Shown here: positions 20,091-29,539 of the stretch, in pieces | How the letters are laid out: each line of letters opens with the position of its first letter | Numbering within the stretch: the stretch's first letter is position 1 | Source: an uncultured Pelagibacteraceae bacterium | GTDB taxonomy: Bacteria > Pseudomonadota > Alphaproteobacteria > Pelagibacterales > Pelagibacteraceae | Direction: 5' to 3' | DNA length: 64,000 bases | Assembly: GCA_902579285.1 (NCBI GenBank) | Contig: CACHGA010000004.1 | Location: 1-64,000, forward strand | Made by a program: the position numbers and the translations under genes | The notes under the pieces: generated by a model | Databases searched by the model: none | What the model was told of the DNA's origin: nothing | Seen by the model: only the letters and a program-made list of their open reading frames with translations

Positions 20091-21275
20091 ATGGCTGAAA
20101 AAAAATCAGTAGTAATTACATCGGCAGTCAGAACGGCCATTGGTTCTTTAGGGGGAACTCTGAAGAATATACCGGCATATAAATTGGGCTCTTCTGTAAT
20201 CTCTAGTGCAATTAAAAAATCTAATTTAAAGCCCTCGGAAATTGACGAAGTTATAATGGGGCATGTATTAACTGGTGGAGCTGGACAGAATCCAGCTCGA
20301 CAAGCTGCTATCGAGTCTAAATTACCAAAAGAAATTCCTTCATATGTTGTAAACCAAGTTTGTGGTTCAGGTTTAAGATCTATAGCTTCTGGTTATCATT
20401 CTATACTTTCTGGTAATTCAAATATTGTAATTGCGGGCGGTCAGGAAAGTATGTCACAAGCTCCTCACGTAGTTCATCTAAGAAATGGAAAAAAATTAGG
20501 AGATACAGAACTGGTTGACTCTATGATTAAGGATGGCCTTTGGGATGCATTTAATGGATATCATATGGGGATCACAGCAGAAAATGTTGCACAGCAATTT
20601 CAGGTAACAAGAAAAGATCAAGATAAATTTGCTTTTGACTCGCAGTCAAAAGCATTGAAAGCACAAAAGGAAAATAAATTTGATGATGAAATAGTGCCTT
20701 ATGAAATTGAACTTAAAAAAGGTAATACTACTTTTAATAAAGATGAGCACCCAAGAGCTACTACATCGTTGGATACTTTAAGTAGGTTAAGAGGAGCATT
20801 TAAAAAAGATGGAACTGTAACTGCTGGGAATGCATCAGGTATTAATGATGGTGCAGCAGCTGTTATTTTAATGTCAAAGGAGGAGGCAGAAAAAAGAGGG
20901 TTAAAACCTCTAGCAGAAATTAAATCATGGGCATCATGTGGAGTAGACCCATCAATCATGGGAACAGGACCAATACCGTCTTCAAAAAAAGCATTGGAAA
21001 TTGCCGGCTGGTCTTCTAAAGACTTGGACTTAATAGAAGCCAATGAAGCTTTTGCCGCTCAAAGTTGTGCTGTTGTAAAAGAACTCTCACTTCCAATGGA
21101 AAAGGTAAATGTAAACGGTGGTTCAATTGCCCTTGGCCATCCAATTGGTGCTTCAGGCACGAGAATTTTTGTCACACTAATTCATGAAATGTTAAAAAGA
21201 GATTCCAAAAAGGGTCTGGCTACGCTATGTATTGGGGGAGGTATGGGTGTTGCCATGTGTATTGAACGAAAATGA
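20091..21275 (+). CDS. Acetyl-CoA acetyltransferase (thiolase)
   Basis: Biosynthetic-type thiolase condensing or cleaving acetoacetyl-CoA. The 394-residue protein has the acylated Cys in VNQVCGSGLRS near residue 90, the active-site His in NGGSIALGHPIGASG near 350 and the second Cys in ATLCIGGGMG near the end. PhaA/AtoB-type length. No other beta-oxidation or polyhydroxybutyrate gene adjoins it. It is followed with a 4-base overlap by a small membrane-protein gene. Confidence 0.94.
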   Translation: MAEKKSVVITSAVRTAIGSLGGTLKNIPAYKLGSSVISSAIKKSNLKPSEIDEVIMGHVLTGGAGQNPARQAAIESKLPKEIPSYVVNQVCGSGLRSIASGYHSILSGNSNIVIAGGQESMSQAPHVVHLRNGKKLGDTELVDSMIKDGLWDAFNGYHMGITAENVAQQFQVTRKDQDKFAFDSQSKALKAQKENKFDDEIVPYEIELKKGNTTFNKDEHPRATTSLDTLSRLRGAFKKDGTVTAGNASGINDGAAAVILMSKEEAEKRGLKPLAEIKSWASCGVDPSIMGTGPIPSSKKALEIAGWSSKDLDLIEANEAFAAQSCAVVKELSLPMEKVNVNGGSIALGHPIGASGTRIFVTLIHEMLKRDSKKGLATLCIGGGMGVAMCIERK

Positions 21276-21412
21276 AATTATCTAAACCAAGAAAAAAACT
21301 AAAAAATAGAGCAATCAGTAAAGTACCATTTACTGTAAGAGGATATCAGTATTACTATGGAGCAATAATTTTAGTAGTTCTATTAATTGGTTTTAGCCAA
21401 GTATTTTCTTAA
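21272..21412 (+). CDS. Small single-pass membrane protein
   Basis: A 46-codon frame starts with an ATG overlapping the thiolase stop (ATGA). The product has a basic N terminus (MKLSKPRKKLKNRAISK), an aromatic stretch GYQYYYG and one hydrophobic segment AIILVVLLIGFSQVF to the end, so it would be anchored with the basic end in the cytoplasm. The overlap and clean charge/hydrophobic partition support a real gene. I recognise no family. Confidence 0.6.
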   Translation: MKLSKPRKKLKNRAISKVPFTVRGYQYYYGAIILVVLLIGFSQVFS

Positions 21413-21508
21413 TAAAATTTTCTGAATTAATACCTGAGAGTTTATATCGGGTCTTTTCTTTTTAAATATAAGTCTTAAAAGTTGCATAAAACATATTGCA
21501 AAATCCAA

Positions 21509-21551
21509 GTGTCAAAAAAGCGGATAAATTGTGTCAAAAATTGTGTATAAT
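21509..21551 (+). promoter_or_regulatory. Candidate aceE promoter with direct-repeat operator
   Basis: Two copies of GTGTCAAAAA begin at 21509 and 21531, 22 bases apart, about two helical turns, and TTGTGT recurs at 21541. A TATAAT box at 21546-21551 ends 6 bases before the aceE ATG (21558), with no Shine-Dalgarno sequence in between. This suggests a transcript beginning at or next to the start codon. No good -35 is present at normal spacing, so an activator bound to the repeats is possible. Inference only. Confidence 0.5.
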
Positions 21552-21557
21552 AAATGA

Positions 21558-24500
21558 ATGGCTAAGAATATATCTGTTCCTGATATAGGTGATTTTAAGG
21601 ATGTTGAAATAATCGAAGTACTTGTAAAACCTGGTGACCAAGTAAAAAAAAATGATCCAATTGTTACTTTAGAGAGCGACAAATCAAGTGTCGAGGTACC
21701 CTCCCCAATTGAAGGTAAGATTTCTGAATTAAAAGTAAAAATTGGAGATAAGGTTTCTGAAGGAAGTATTCTTGCTACTTTAGAAGGTAGAAATGAAGAG
21801 AAAGATGAAATTGCCTCTCCAAAAAAAGAAATTAAAGAACCCAAAAAAGAAATAGTTCAACATACAGAAAAAACAAATGGGCTTACGAATGGCAAAGAAA
21901 CAACTTATGCTCAACCAATTTCTAAAGATGATATAGATCCTGCGGAAACACAAGAATGGTTAGACTCACTTAGGGCTGTAGTAAAGTCAGACGGATCCTC
22001 TAGAGCTGGTTATCTACTAAAAAAAGTAATTGATGAAGCATATACTCAAGGATTAACTTTGCCTGATACAAGAACTACACCTTATATTAATACTATACCA
22101 GCAACAGCTGACGTCAGATCTCCGGGAGATCAAAATTTAGAAAGAAAAATAAGAGCTTACATAAGATGGAATGCAGCTGCCATGGTTGTTAAAGCAAACA
22201 AAAAAAATCCAGAGTTAGGTGGTCACATTGGTACTTTTGCATCTGCAGCAACGTTGTATGACGTCGGTATGAACCATTTTTGGAGAGCAAAAAATAATAA
22301 GTTTGGAGGAGATTTAGTTTATTTTCAAGGTCACAGTGCACCAGGTATGTATGCAAGAGCTTTTTTAGAGGGAAGAATATCAGAAAAACAATTGGATAAA
22401 TTTAGACAAGAAGTTGAAAAAGGTGGGTTGTCTTCTTACCCACATCCATGGTTGATGCCAAAATTTTGGCAGTTCCCAACTGTATCTATGGGACTTGGAC
22501 CAATGATGGCAATTTATCAAGCAAGGTTTACTAAGTATTTAATTAACAGAGGTCTTTTAAAAGATCAGGACAGAAAAATTTGGTGTCATTTGGGTGATGG
22601 TGAAATGGATGAACCTGAAAGTTTTGGTGCAGTCGGACTAGCAGCAAGAGAGAAGCTTGATAATTTAATTTTTGTTATTAATTGTAACCTTCAAAGATTA
22701 GATGGCCCTGTAAGAGGTAATGGAAAAATTATTCAAGAACTTGAAGGAAGATTTAGAGGGTCAGGTTGGAATGTAATTAAAGTAATTTGGGGATCTTACT
22801 GGGATCAGCTTTTGTCCAAAGACAAAACTGGTTTACTAGTTAAAAGAATGACTGAAGCAGTTGACGGTGAATATCAGGCATTCAAAGCAAAAGGTGGTGC
22901 TTATGTAAGAGAGAAATTTTTTGGTAAATATCCCGAATTAAAAGACTTGGTGGCAAATATGACTGATGCGGACATTTGGAAACTAAATAGAGGCGGACAT
23001 GATCCTCATAAAGTTTACTCGGCTTATCATGCTGCTGTTCAATGCAAAGGTAAGCCAACTGTCATTATAGCTAAAACAATTAAAGGTTATGGAATGGGTA
23101 AATCTGGTGAGAGTATAAATACAACACACCAACAAAAGAAGTTAGACGAGGAAGATTTGTTATTTTATAGAGATAGATTTAATGTGCCGCTTACTGATAA
23201 ACAGGTTAAAAATATTGAATATTACAAACCAGCAGAAAATTCACCAGAAATAAAGTATTTAAAAAATTGTAGAGTTAAGCTTGGTGGACACATTCCTGAG
23301 AGAACTACTTTTGCTAAACCTGTTAAAACACCCCCTCAAGACATCTTTGAAAGTTTTATGAAGTCCACGGGTGATAAGGAAATGTCAACTACCATGGCCC
23401 TTGTAAGAATGCTTGCGAATTTACTTAGAGATAAAAATGTTGCTCCAAGACTAGTGCCAATCATTGCAGATGAAGCAAGAACTTTTGGTATGGAAGGTTT
23501 TTTTCAAAAAATTGGTATCTATGCGCATGAAGGTCAAAAGTATGAACCTGTGGACTCTGAGCAATTAAGTTCTTACAGAGAAGATAAAAGTGGCCAAGTT
23601 TTACAAGAAGGTATTACAGAGGCAGGAGCAATGTCATCATGGATTGCAGCTGGAACTTCTTACACAAATCATGATTTAGAAATGGTTCCCATTTATTTAT
23701 TTTATTCAATGTTTGGTTTTCAAAGAATTGGAGATTTAGCATGGGCTGCTGCAGATTCTCAGACCAGAGGTTTTTTGATTGGAGCAACATCCGGAAAAAC
23801 AACTTTAGCAGGAGAAGGTTTGCAGCACCAAGATGGACATAGTCTACTCATGGCATCTGCAATACCTAACTGCGTAAGTTATGACCCTACTTTTTCATAT
23901 GAGATGGCGGTTATTTTTAGAGATGGACTTAAGAGGATGCATGAAAAAAAAGAAAATATTTATTACTACATAACTGCAATGAATGAAAATTATACTCATC
24001 CAGAAAAACCTGCTGGTTCAGATCAAGGAATTTTGAAGGGGATGTATTTGTTTAAAAGTTATAAGGGAAAAGGAAAAGCAAAAGTACAGATGTTAGGATC
24101 TGGATCAATTTTAAGAGAAATTATTAAAGCCGCTGAAACTTTATCAAAAGATTACGGAGTAGATTGTAATGTTTGGAGTGCTACTAGTTTCAATGAATTA
24201 AAGAAAGATGGTATGGAAGTTGAAAGAAGAAATTTATTAAATCCAAAAGAGAAGCCTAAAAAAAGTTATGTACAAAAATGTTTAGACTCTCAAGAGGGAA
24301 TTATATTTGCAGCATCAGATTATATAAGATCACATACAGACCAAATAAGACCATATCTTAATAAACCATTCTATACATTGGGAACTGATGGTTTTGGAAG
24401 AAGTGATACAAGAAAGGAATTAAGAAAATTTTTTGAAGTTGATAAAAAGCATATTGTTACATACACTTTAAGCGCATTAGCAAAAGAACAATTGATGGCT

Positions 24501-24572
24501 TCAGAACATGCAGAAAAAGCAATTAAAAAATACAATATTGATCAAACAAAAGTTTTTCCAACAAAATTATAG
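21558..24572 (+). CDS. aceE: Pyruvate dehydrogenase E1 (AceE type) with N-terminal lipoyl domain
   Basis: Homodimeric thiamine-diphosphate E1 decarboxylating pyruvate and acetylating lipoate. At 1004 residues it is over 100 longer than usual because residues 1-78 form a biotinyl/lipoyl domain with the modifiable Lys42 in ESDKSSVEVP. A charged linker follows (about 80-125), then E1 proper. The E1 part has GHIGTFASAATLY, the ThDP segment GDGEMDEPESFGA and the AceE-type QHQDGHS region. AceE proteins normally carry no lipoyl domain. The domain is nearly the same as that of AceF, 6 bases downstream, which suggests a local duplication. Confidence 0.95.
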   Translation: MAKNISVPDIGDFKDVEIIEVLVKPGDQVKKNDPIVTLESDKSSVEVPSPIEGKISELKVKIGDKVSEGSILATLEGRNEEKDEIASPKKEIKEPKKEIVQHTEKTNGLTNGKETTYAQPISKDDIDPAETQEWLDSLRAVVKSDGSSRAGYLLKKVIDEAYTQGLTLPDTRTTPYINTIPATADVRSPGDQNLERKIRAYIRWNAAAMVVKANKKNPELGGHIGTFASAATLYDVGMNHFWRAKNNKFGGDLVYFQGHSAPGMYARAFLEGRISEKQLDKFRQEVEKGGLSSYPHPWLMPKFWQFPTVSMGLGPMMAIYQARFTKYLINRGLLKDQDRKIWCHLGDGEMDEPESFGAVGLAAREKLDNLIFVINCNLQRLDGPVRGNGKIIQELEGRFRGSGWNVIKVIWGSYWDQLLSKDKTGLLVKRMTEAVDGEYQAFKAKGGAYVREKFFGKYPELKDLVANMTDADIWKLNRGGHDPHKVYSAYHAAVQCKGKPTVIIAKTIKGYGMGKSGESINTTHQQKKLDEEDLLFYRDRFNVPLTDKQVKNIEYYKPAENSPEIKYLKNCRVKLGGHIPERTTFAKPVKTPPQDIFESFMKSTGDKEMSTTMALVRMLANLLRDKNVAPRLVPIIADEARTFGMEGFFQKIGIYAHEGQKYEPVDSEQLSSYREDKSGQVLQEGITEAGAMSSWIAAGTSYTNHDLEMVPIYLFYSMFGFQRIGDLAWAAADSQTRGFLIGATSGKTTLAGEGLQHQDGHSLLMASAIPNCVSYDPTFSYEMAVIFRDGLKRMHEKKENIYYYITAMNENYTHPEKPAGSDQGILKGMYLFKSYKGKGKAKVQMLGSGSILREIIKAAETLSKDYGVDCNVWSATSFNELKKDGMEVERRNLLNPKEKPKKSYVQKCLDSQEGIIFAASDYIRSHTDQIRPYLNKPFYTLGTDGFGRSDTRKELRKFFEVDKKHIVTYTLSALAKEQLMASEHAEKAIKKYNIDQTKVFPTKL

Positions 24573-24578
24573 TGTTTA

Positions 24579-25832
24579 ATGCCTGAAAAAAAAATATTAG
24601 TTCCAAATATCGGAGATTTTAAAAATGTTGAAGTGATTGAGGTATTAGTTAAGTCAGGAGAACAGATCAAAAAAAATGATCCCTTAATTACTTTGGAAAG
24701 TGATAAATCAAGTGTAGAAGTTCCTGCAACTGATGAAGGAAAAATCAATAAGATTATTGTTAAAGTTGGTGACAAAGTTTCAGAAGGAAGTGAAATATTA
24801 TCATTAGATTCTGTAAGTAAAAAGGAAGAAAGTAAAAAAGCAGTTGAGATAAAAGAAAATATTCCTGAAAAGAAAATAGTAACTGAAACTCCAAAAGAAA
24901 TAGCTCCTGTAGTAAAAAAATTGAGTAAAGACGGTGTATCATCTGCTAGTCCAAAGGTAAGAAAATTTGCAAGAGAATTAGGTGCTGATATCGTTCAGAT
25001 ACCTGGATCACAAAGAGCTGGTAGGGTAACTGAAGATGATGTGAAAAAATTTGTAAGATCCCAAGTATCAGTTAATGAAGGAAAGGTTGAAAAGAAAGTT
25101 TACAAGGATGAGTATCCTCATGAAGCATTCGGAGAAGTAGAAAAAAAAGACCTTCCTAGAGTGAAAAAATTATCAGGACCTCAACTTGTTAGATCATGGA
25201 CTGAGATCCCTCACGTTACTCAACATGATGAGATAGATATAACTGAAATGGAACAGTTTAGAACAACTTTAATTGATAACTATACTGGTGAAAGGATCAG
25301 AATAAGTCCTTTAGCATTTATAACTAGAGCTGTGGTAAACGCACTTAAAGAGTATCCAAATTTTAATTCCTCTATAGATCCTGAGAACAATAAATTAATT
25401 TTTAAAAAGTATTACCATGTTGGTTTTGCCGTTGACACACCACATGGTTTGATGGTTCCAAAAATGAGAAATGTTGATCAAATGGGTTTAAAAGAAATTT
25501 ATGAAGAGCTTAAAAGAGTAAGTAAATTATGTAAGGAGCTAAAAATTAATAAAAAAGAATTCTTTGGTGGTTCAATGACAATATCAAGCCTTGGCGGTAT
25601 CGGGGGAAATTTTTTCACACCAATTATAAATCCTCCTGAAGTAGCAATTTTAGGAGTGGGAAAAACATTCGAAAAAGTGAAGAAAGTAAATGGTCAGTTT
25701 ATCGAAAGAAAAATATTGCCAATCTCTTTGTCATATGACCATAGAGTTATAGATGGTGCTGAAGGTGCAAGATTTTGTGTCCATTTATCTAAAAGCTTAG
25801 GTAAAGATTTTGCATTCAAGCTAGCTGTCTAA
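24579..25832 (+). CDS. aceF: Dihydrolipoyl acetyltransferase (pyruvate dehydrogenase E2)
   Basis: E2 core transferring acetyl from lipoyl-lysine to CoA. The 417-residue product has one lipoyl domain (1-78, Lys43 in ESDKSSVEVP), a peripheral subunit-binding domain (about 125-165, ASPKVRKFARELG and RVTEDDV) and a catalytic domain (about 190-417) ending in SLSYDHRVIDGAEG with the active His and Asp. Many AceE-partnered E2 proteins have several lipoyl domains; here there is one, with another on E1. No E3 gene lies in the window. Confidence 0.95.
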   Translation: MPEKKILVPNIGDFKNVEVIEVLVKSGEQIKKNDPLITLESDKSSVEVPATDEGKINKIIVKVGDKVSEGSEILSLDSVSKKEESKKAVEIKENIPEKKIVTETPKEIAPVVKKLSKDGVSSASPKVRKFARELGADIVQIPGSQRAGRVTEDDVKKFVRSQVSVNEGKVEKKVYKDEYPHEAFGEVEKKDLPRVKKLSGPQLVRSWTEIPHVTQHDEIDITEMEQFRTTLIDNYTGERIRISPLAFITRAVVNALKEYPNFNSSIDPENNKLIFKKYYHVGFAVDTPHGLMVPKMRNVDQMGLKEIYEELKRVSKLCKELKINKKEFFGGSMTISSLGGIGGNFFTPIINPPEVAILGVGKTFEKVKKVNGQFIERKILPISLSYDHRVIDGAEGARFCVHLSKSLGKDFAFKLAV

Positions 25833-26729
25833 ATGAATAAAAAAATATTTTCTCTAATTTGCGCAGTGTCTTGTTCATTAATTTGGGGAACAGCATTTGT
25901 TGCTCAGGATATGGGTATGGACTATATAGGACCTTATACATTTTCTGCTGTCAGATTATTGCTAGGATTTTTTACCCTATTACCTTTTTTTTTTATTTTT
26001 GAATTTAAAAAAGTCAAAGAGACAAAATTAAGTTTTGAAAAAATATTTATTTATCTTTTTTTTCTTGGTTTTTTCTTAGCAGGTGGAAATATTTTCCAAC
26101 AAGTTTCTCTTTTGTATACTGATGTTGCAAATTCAGCAGTTTTTACAGTTTTGTATGTAGTGATTGTTCCTATAATAGCCTACTTTCTTTTCTCAAAAAA
26201 AATTCATAATTCTGTTTGGCCTTCAGTTTTGTTGTGTTTAGTCGGAGGTTTATTTTTAAGTGAACTTGGAAATCTACGTGTGAGATTTGGTGACTCTTTA
26301 GTTGTAGTAGGTGCTTTTTTTTGGGCCTTCCACATAGTATTTATATCTAAATTTTTAAAGATTTTTAATTATCCAATCACAATTGCAACTTTTCAATGTT
26401 TAAGTGCCTCTTTAATCTCCTTTATACCAGCTTTCTCCTTTGAATTTATTTCGCTAAAACTTATATCAATGGAGACTGCTGAATTAATATATGCGGGAGT
26501 ATTATCAAGTGGAATAGCTTTTATGTTACAGGTTTTTGGGCAGCAAAATCTTTCCCCTGCACCTGTTGCTATTATTTTTTCTCTAGAGGGTGTTTTTGGA
26601 TCCATTGCGGCTTGGATATTCTTAGATCAATATTTAAATGAATTTAAAATATTTGGAATAATAATAATTTTATCAGCAGTTATTTTCTCACAACTAGCTC
26701 CAATGTATGGTAAAAGAAAACATGGATGA
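25833..26729 (+). CDS. EamA-family (DMT) transporter
   Basis: Inner-membrane protein of 298 residues with about ten transmembrane segments and two EamA repeats (about 8-140 and 155-290). The N-terminal signature SLIWGTAFVAQDMGMDYIGP and the second-half GVLSSGIAFMLQVFGQ are typical of drug/metabolite exporters. The substrate cannot be told. It starts directly after the aceF stop and overlaps the thioesterase gene downstream, so the three may be co-transcribed. Confidence 0.88.
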   Translation: MNKKIFSLICAVSCSLIWGTAFVAQDMGMDYIGPYTFSAVRLLLGFFTLLPFFFIFEFKKVKETKLSFEKIFIYLFFLGFFLAGGNIFQQVSLLYTDVANSAVFTVLYVVIVPIIAYFLFSKKIHNSVWPSVLLCLVGGLFLSELGNLRVRFGDSLVVVGAFFWAFHIVFISKFLKIFNYPITIATFQCLSASLISFIPAFSFEFISLKLISMETAELIYAGVLSSGIAFMLQVFGQQNLSPAPVAIIFSLEGVFGSIAAWIFLDQYLNEFKIFGIIIILSAVIFSQLAPMYGKRKHG

Positions 26730-27102
26730 AACTAATTCAGGTTACTCAAAACATATTGGTGGCCTTAAGGGGAAGAAAATAGATGACTCTAACTTTGAAT
26801 ATGAAACTAATGTTAAAGAAATTCATCTAAATACTGCAGGGATGGCGCATGGTGGCTTTCTAACATTCATTGCTGACACCGGTATGGGAAATGCGGCTCA
26901 CAGAGTTGCTGGTGATAAAAGGTGTGTGACTATATCTTTAGAGATGAAATTTATTTCTGCAGGTAAATTGGGCGATAAACTTATTGCAAAAGTTAAAGTG
27001 CAAAAAAAAACTAACACTTTAGTATTTTTGACATGTGAAATAATAAATTCAAATGGTGTAGTTGCTGTTACCTCGGGAGTTTGGAAAATACTTAAATCTT
27101 AA
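26722..27102 (+). CDS. PaaI-type hotdog thioesterase
   Basis: Acyl-CoA thioesterase-like protein of the hotdog fold, 126 residues from the chosen ATG. AGMAHGGFLTFIADTGMGNAA is the PaaI/4HBT signature containing the catalytic Asp, followed by VTISLEMKFISAG. The ATG at 26722 overlaps the EamA stop by 8 bases; an alternative ATG at 26707 adds five residues. The substrate is unknown. Its end overlaps the convergent next gene by 11 bases. Confidence 0.83.
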   Translation: MDETNSGYSKHIGGLKGKKIDDSNFEYETNVKEIHLNTAGMAHGGFLTFIADTGMGNAAHRVAGDKRCVTISLEMKFISAGKLGDKLIAKVKVQKKTNTLVFLTCEIINSNGVVAVTSGVWKILKS

Positions 27103-27580
27103 TCAAAATAGATCTATACAAGAAAATTGATGGGTAAGAAAAAATCAGTGTAGAGAGAAAGGTATTACCAAAAAATGGGATGGCTAATATATAACACTCT
27201 ATAATTCCTGTTAAATTTTTTTCGTACATTTCCCCTAAAAGCCAAACACCAAAGTTTGAAATTATAAAAAAAACTAATGATCCAAAAAAACTATAAAAAA
27301 TTAAATTTTTATAATTAATTTTTTCTCCTATTTTGAAAAATGTATAGGAAATTATGAGTAAAGAAATGTATACGAAGAAAATATTATTATGAAATCCAAG
27401 AAAAATATCTGCAATTAACATGGATATGATCAGGGTTAAAAATGAAATATAAATATTTTTGAAAAAATAACCGCTTAAGATTGCTACTGCTATAATTGGA
27501 GTAAAATTAGGTGGGTGTGGTATCAGCCTGGCTAGAGCTAAAATTAATATTAAAGAAATAGGTAAAATTTCTTTTTTCAT
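27092..27580 (-). CDS. Small multi-pass membrane protein, possible S-component (DUF6580-like)
   Basis: A 162-residue integral membrane protein with about five hydrophobic segments. ALARLIPHPPNFTPIIAVAILSG near the N terminus resembles the DUF6580-type proteins often found next to TonB receptors; this is family recall, not a search. It starts 6 bases after the TonB-receptor stop and so lies in the transcript behind the cobalamin riboswitch, suggesting inner-membrane cobalamin or corrinoid uptake. No ECF or BtuCD ATPase is adjacent. Confidence 0.6.
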   Translation of the reverse strand: MKKEILPISLILILALARLIPHPPNFTPIIAVAILSGYFFKNIYISFLTLIISMLIADIFLGFHNNIFFVYISLLIISYTFFKIGEKINYKNLIFYSFFGSLVFFIISNFGVWLLGEMYEKNLTGIIECYILAIPFFGNTFLSTLIFSYPSIFLYRSILIKI

Positions 27581-27586
27581 TAAAGA

Positions 27587-29536
27587 CTAGTATATTTTTT
27601 TAAAACCAATATTTAAAGATCTTTCTGGTGCAGAAAACTGAAGAGCTTGACTATATTTTTCATCAAATATATTAGATAAATTAACAAAAGCTCTATAATC
27701 TCCATAAAAAAAGTTCATTCCAACATCACTCACTATGTAAGAACTTAATCTCATATCTCTAAATGACCCCCCGGCCTCATTAGTATTACCGTAATCCCTT
27801 GCAGTATCTGACCACTTTGTTTTCCAGTTAAAATTTATTTTATTAGAAAAACTATAATCTGCACCAAAATTTAGCAAATGTCTTGGAACTCTCACCATTT
27901 GTGAGTTTAAAAAATCACCTGCACTACCAGGTCCCATGTCTGGGTCATCAAAATCTGCGCCATCATATGTTGAGTTATATGTATATCCTAAACTTAAATT
28001 TAAACTTTTTGCTGGTTTGTAGCTCGACAACAATTCAAGTCCTTTAGATCTTACCACACCTGGCATGTTTTTTGGGGTCCAACCTGCAGCCTTCCAACCT
28101 TCAATAGTATCTTCATATTTATGATTAAAAAATGTTAAATCAAAATTTAATCCTGCATTAGTAAAACTTTTTTCTACTCCGAAATCGTAGCTCCTACCTT
28201 TTTCAGCAACAAGATTATCTGGAGCTCCACTTTTGTAAAATTCATATAAAGAAGGAAACTTAATACCTGTGCCATAAGATGATTTAAATTTTGTACCGAG
28301 TACATCTGACAAGTAAACTAACGAAATTCTTTCACTGTCTTCATTTAAAGATTGGCTATGCTTATCAAATCTAACTCCAAATGTTGCAAATAAATTATTT
28401 GTAATCTTTGATTGAACATCAATATATTGGGATGTTATTTCCTCACCTTTTTTAAAATCAGTAGGGGACCCCCAGCTGCCTTTAAAATCATATGGATTAT
28501 ATCTCATTTCCTCAAATTCTTTTTCTATTCCAAAAACCATATTATGATTAGAATTAATTTTAAAATTATTTTGAAAATTTATAGTATCTCTATATGACCA
28601 ATAATCTTGTTCTATAACTGCATTGGTAAATTGGTTTACTACATTGTCTGCTGTTCTACTCATATACCCTTGGTTTAAAATTAGATTGCTTTTTAAACTT
28701 TCATTTATCTCATATTCAATTTCGAAAGTTGCAGATGTATCTTTTTCATGTGAGCTATTATCAATTTGATTAAAAGATGAGTTGATAGCATCATAATTTA
28801 ATTTAGAGTCTGTAAACTTATAGATGCCCCTTAAATTTAAATTATCATAAATTTTGTAACCATAATTCACTAAAAAAGTATGATTTTTATATGAATCATT
28901 TTCATCATTATGATTCATTGCTGAAATTCCATCTGTTTGAAATCTTTCAATACCGACGTAAAAATCTTTTCTCTCATCTGCTCCACCATACGATAAATTA
29001 AGGTTATGAGTTTCGTTAGAACCAAATTGGTATGAATAATTTGGTTTAAATTCACCAGTACCTTTTTTTGAAAAAATATTTATTGTTCCGCCCATTGCAC
29101 CACTTCCATAAATAGAACTTTGATTGCCTTTTAAAATTTCAACTCTTGAAATTTGTCCAGTTAAAATATCATCAAAATAAAAGTCATTTTTGGGAGTTGA
29201 AGAGTCTGATTTTTTTACACCATCAACATAGACTGTAGAATAGGCTTTGGGAAGGCCTCGAAGTTGAATTCCCATTTGAGTTCCTGCCCCTCCTGTTTGA
29301 AAAAAATTCAAACCCGTGGTTGCACTATCAAGTGCTTCTCCCAAAAATACCTCATCTAAATTTTCTAAATCACTTTCAGAAAGAACTTTTACGGAAGTAC
29401 CAACGGTTGAGATCGATTGTGGTGTTTTACTTGGAGCAATTACTATTACTGGAATATCGTCGCTATAAGCTAATTTTACAAAATGAATATTTAAAATTAG
29501 AAAACAAATTATTGTTAAGTTTAACTTTTTAAGCAT
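27587..29536 (-). CDS. btuB: TonB-dependent outer-membrane receptor, BtuB-like
   Basis: Outer-membrane beta-barrel of 649 residues for energised uptake. A signal peptide covers about 1-25 (hydrophobic core TIICFLILNIHF). Then come a TonB-box-like stretch IPVIVIAPSK, a plug domain to about 155 (ILKGNQSSIYGSGAMGGTIN is the plug signature) and a barrel ending in an aromatic/basic C terminus (NIGFKKIY). A strong AAGGAG ribosome-binding site precedes the ATG, and a cobalamin riboswitch lies upstream, making cobalamin or a related corrinoid the likely ligand. No TonB-ExbBD genes are in the window. Confidence 0.88.
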   Translation of the reverse strand: MLKKLNLTIICFLILNIHFVKLAYSDDIPVIVIAPSKTPQSISTVGTSVKVLSESDLENLDEVFLGEALDSATTGLNFFQTGGAGTQMGIQLRGLPKAYSTVYVDGVKKSDSSTPKNDFYFDDILTGQISRVEILKGNQSSIYGSGAMGGTINIFSKKGTGEFKPNYSYQFGSNETHNLNLSYGGADERKDFYVGIERFQTDGISAMNHNDENDSYKNHTFLVNYGYKIYDNLNLRGIYKFTDSKLNYDAINSSFNQIDNSSHEKDTSATFEIEYEINESLKSNLILNQGYMSRTADNVVNQFTNAVIEQDYWSYRDTINFQNNFKINSNHNMVFGIEKEFEEMRYNPYDFKGSWGSPTDFKKGEEITSQYIDVQSKITNNLFATFGVRFDKHSQSLNEDSERISLVYLSDVLGTKFKSSYGTGIKFPSLYEFYKSGAPDNLVAEKGRSYDFGVEKSFTNAGLNFDLTFFNHKYEDTIEGWKAAGWTPKNMPGVVRSKGLELLSSYKPAKSLNLSLGYTYNSTYDGADFDDPDMGPGSAGDFLNSQMVRVPRHLLNFGADYSFSNKINFNWKTKWSDTARDYGNTNEAGGSFRDMRLSSYIVSDVGMNFFYGDYRAFVNLSNIFDEKYSQALQFSAPERSLNIGFKKIY

Positions 29537-29539
29537 ATG

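Noticed and set aside
21425-21460. CTGAGA element resembling a TPP riboswitch piece
   Set aside because: None of the other conserved TPP aptamer segments is present nearby.
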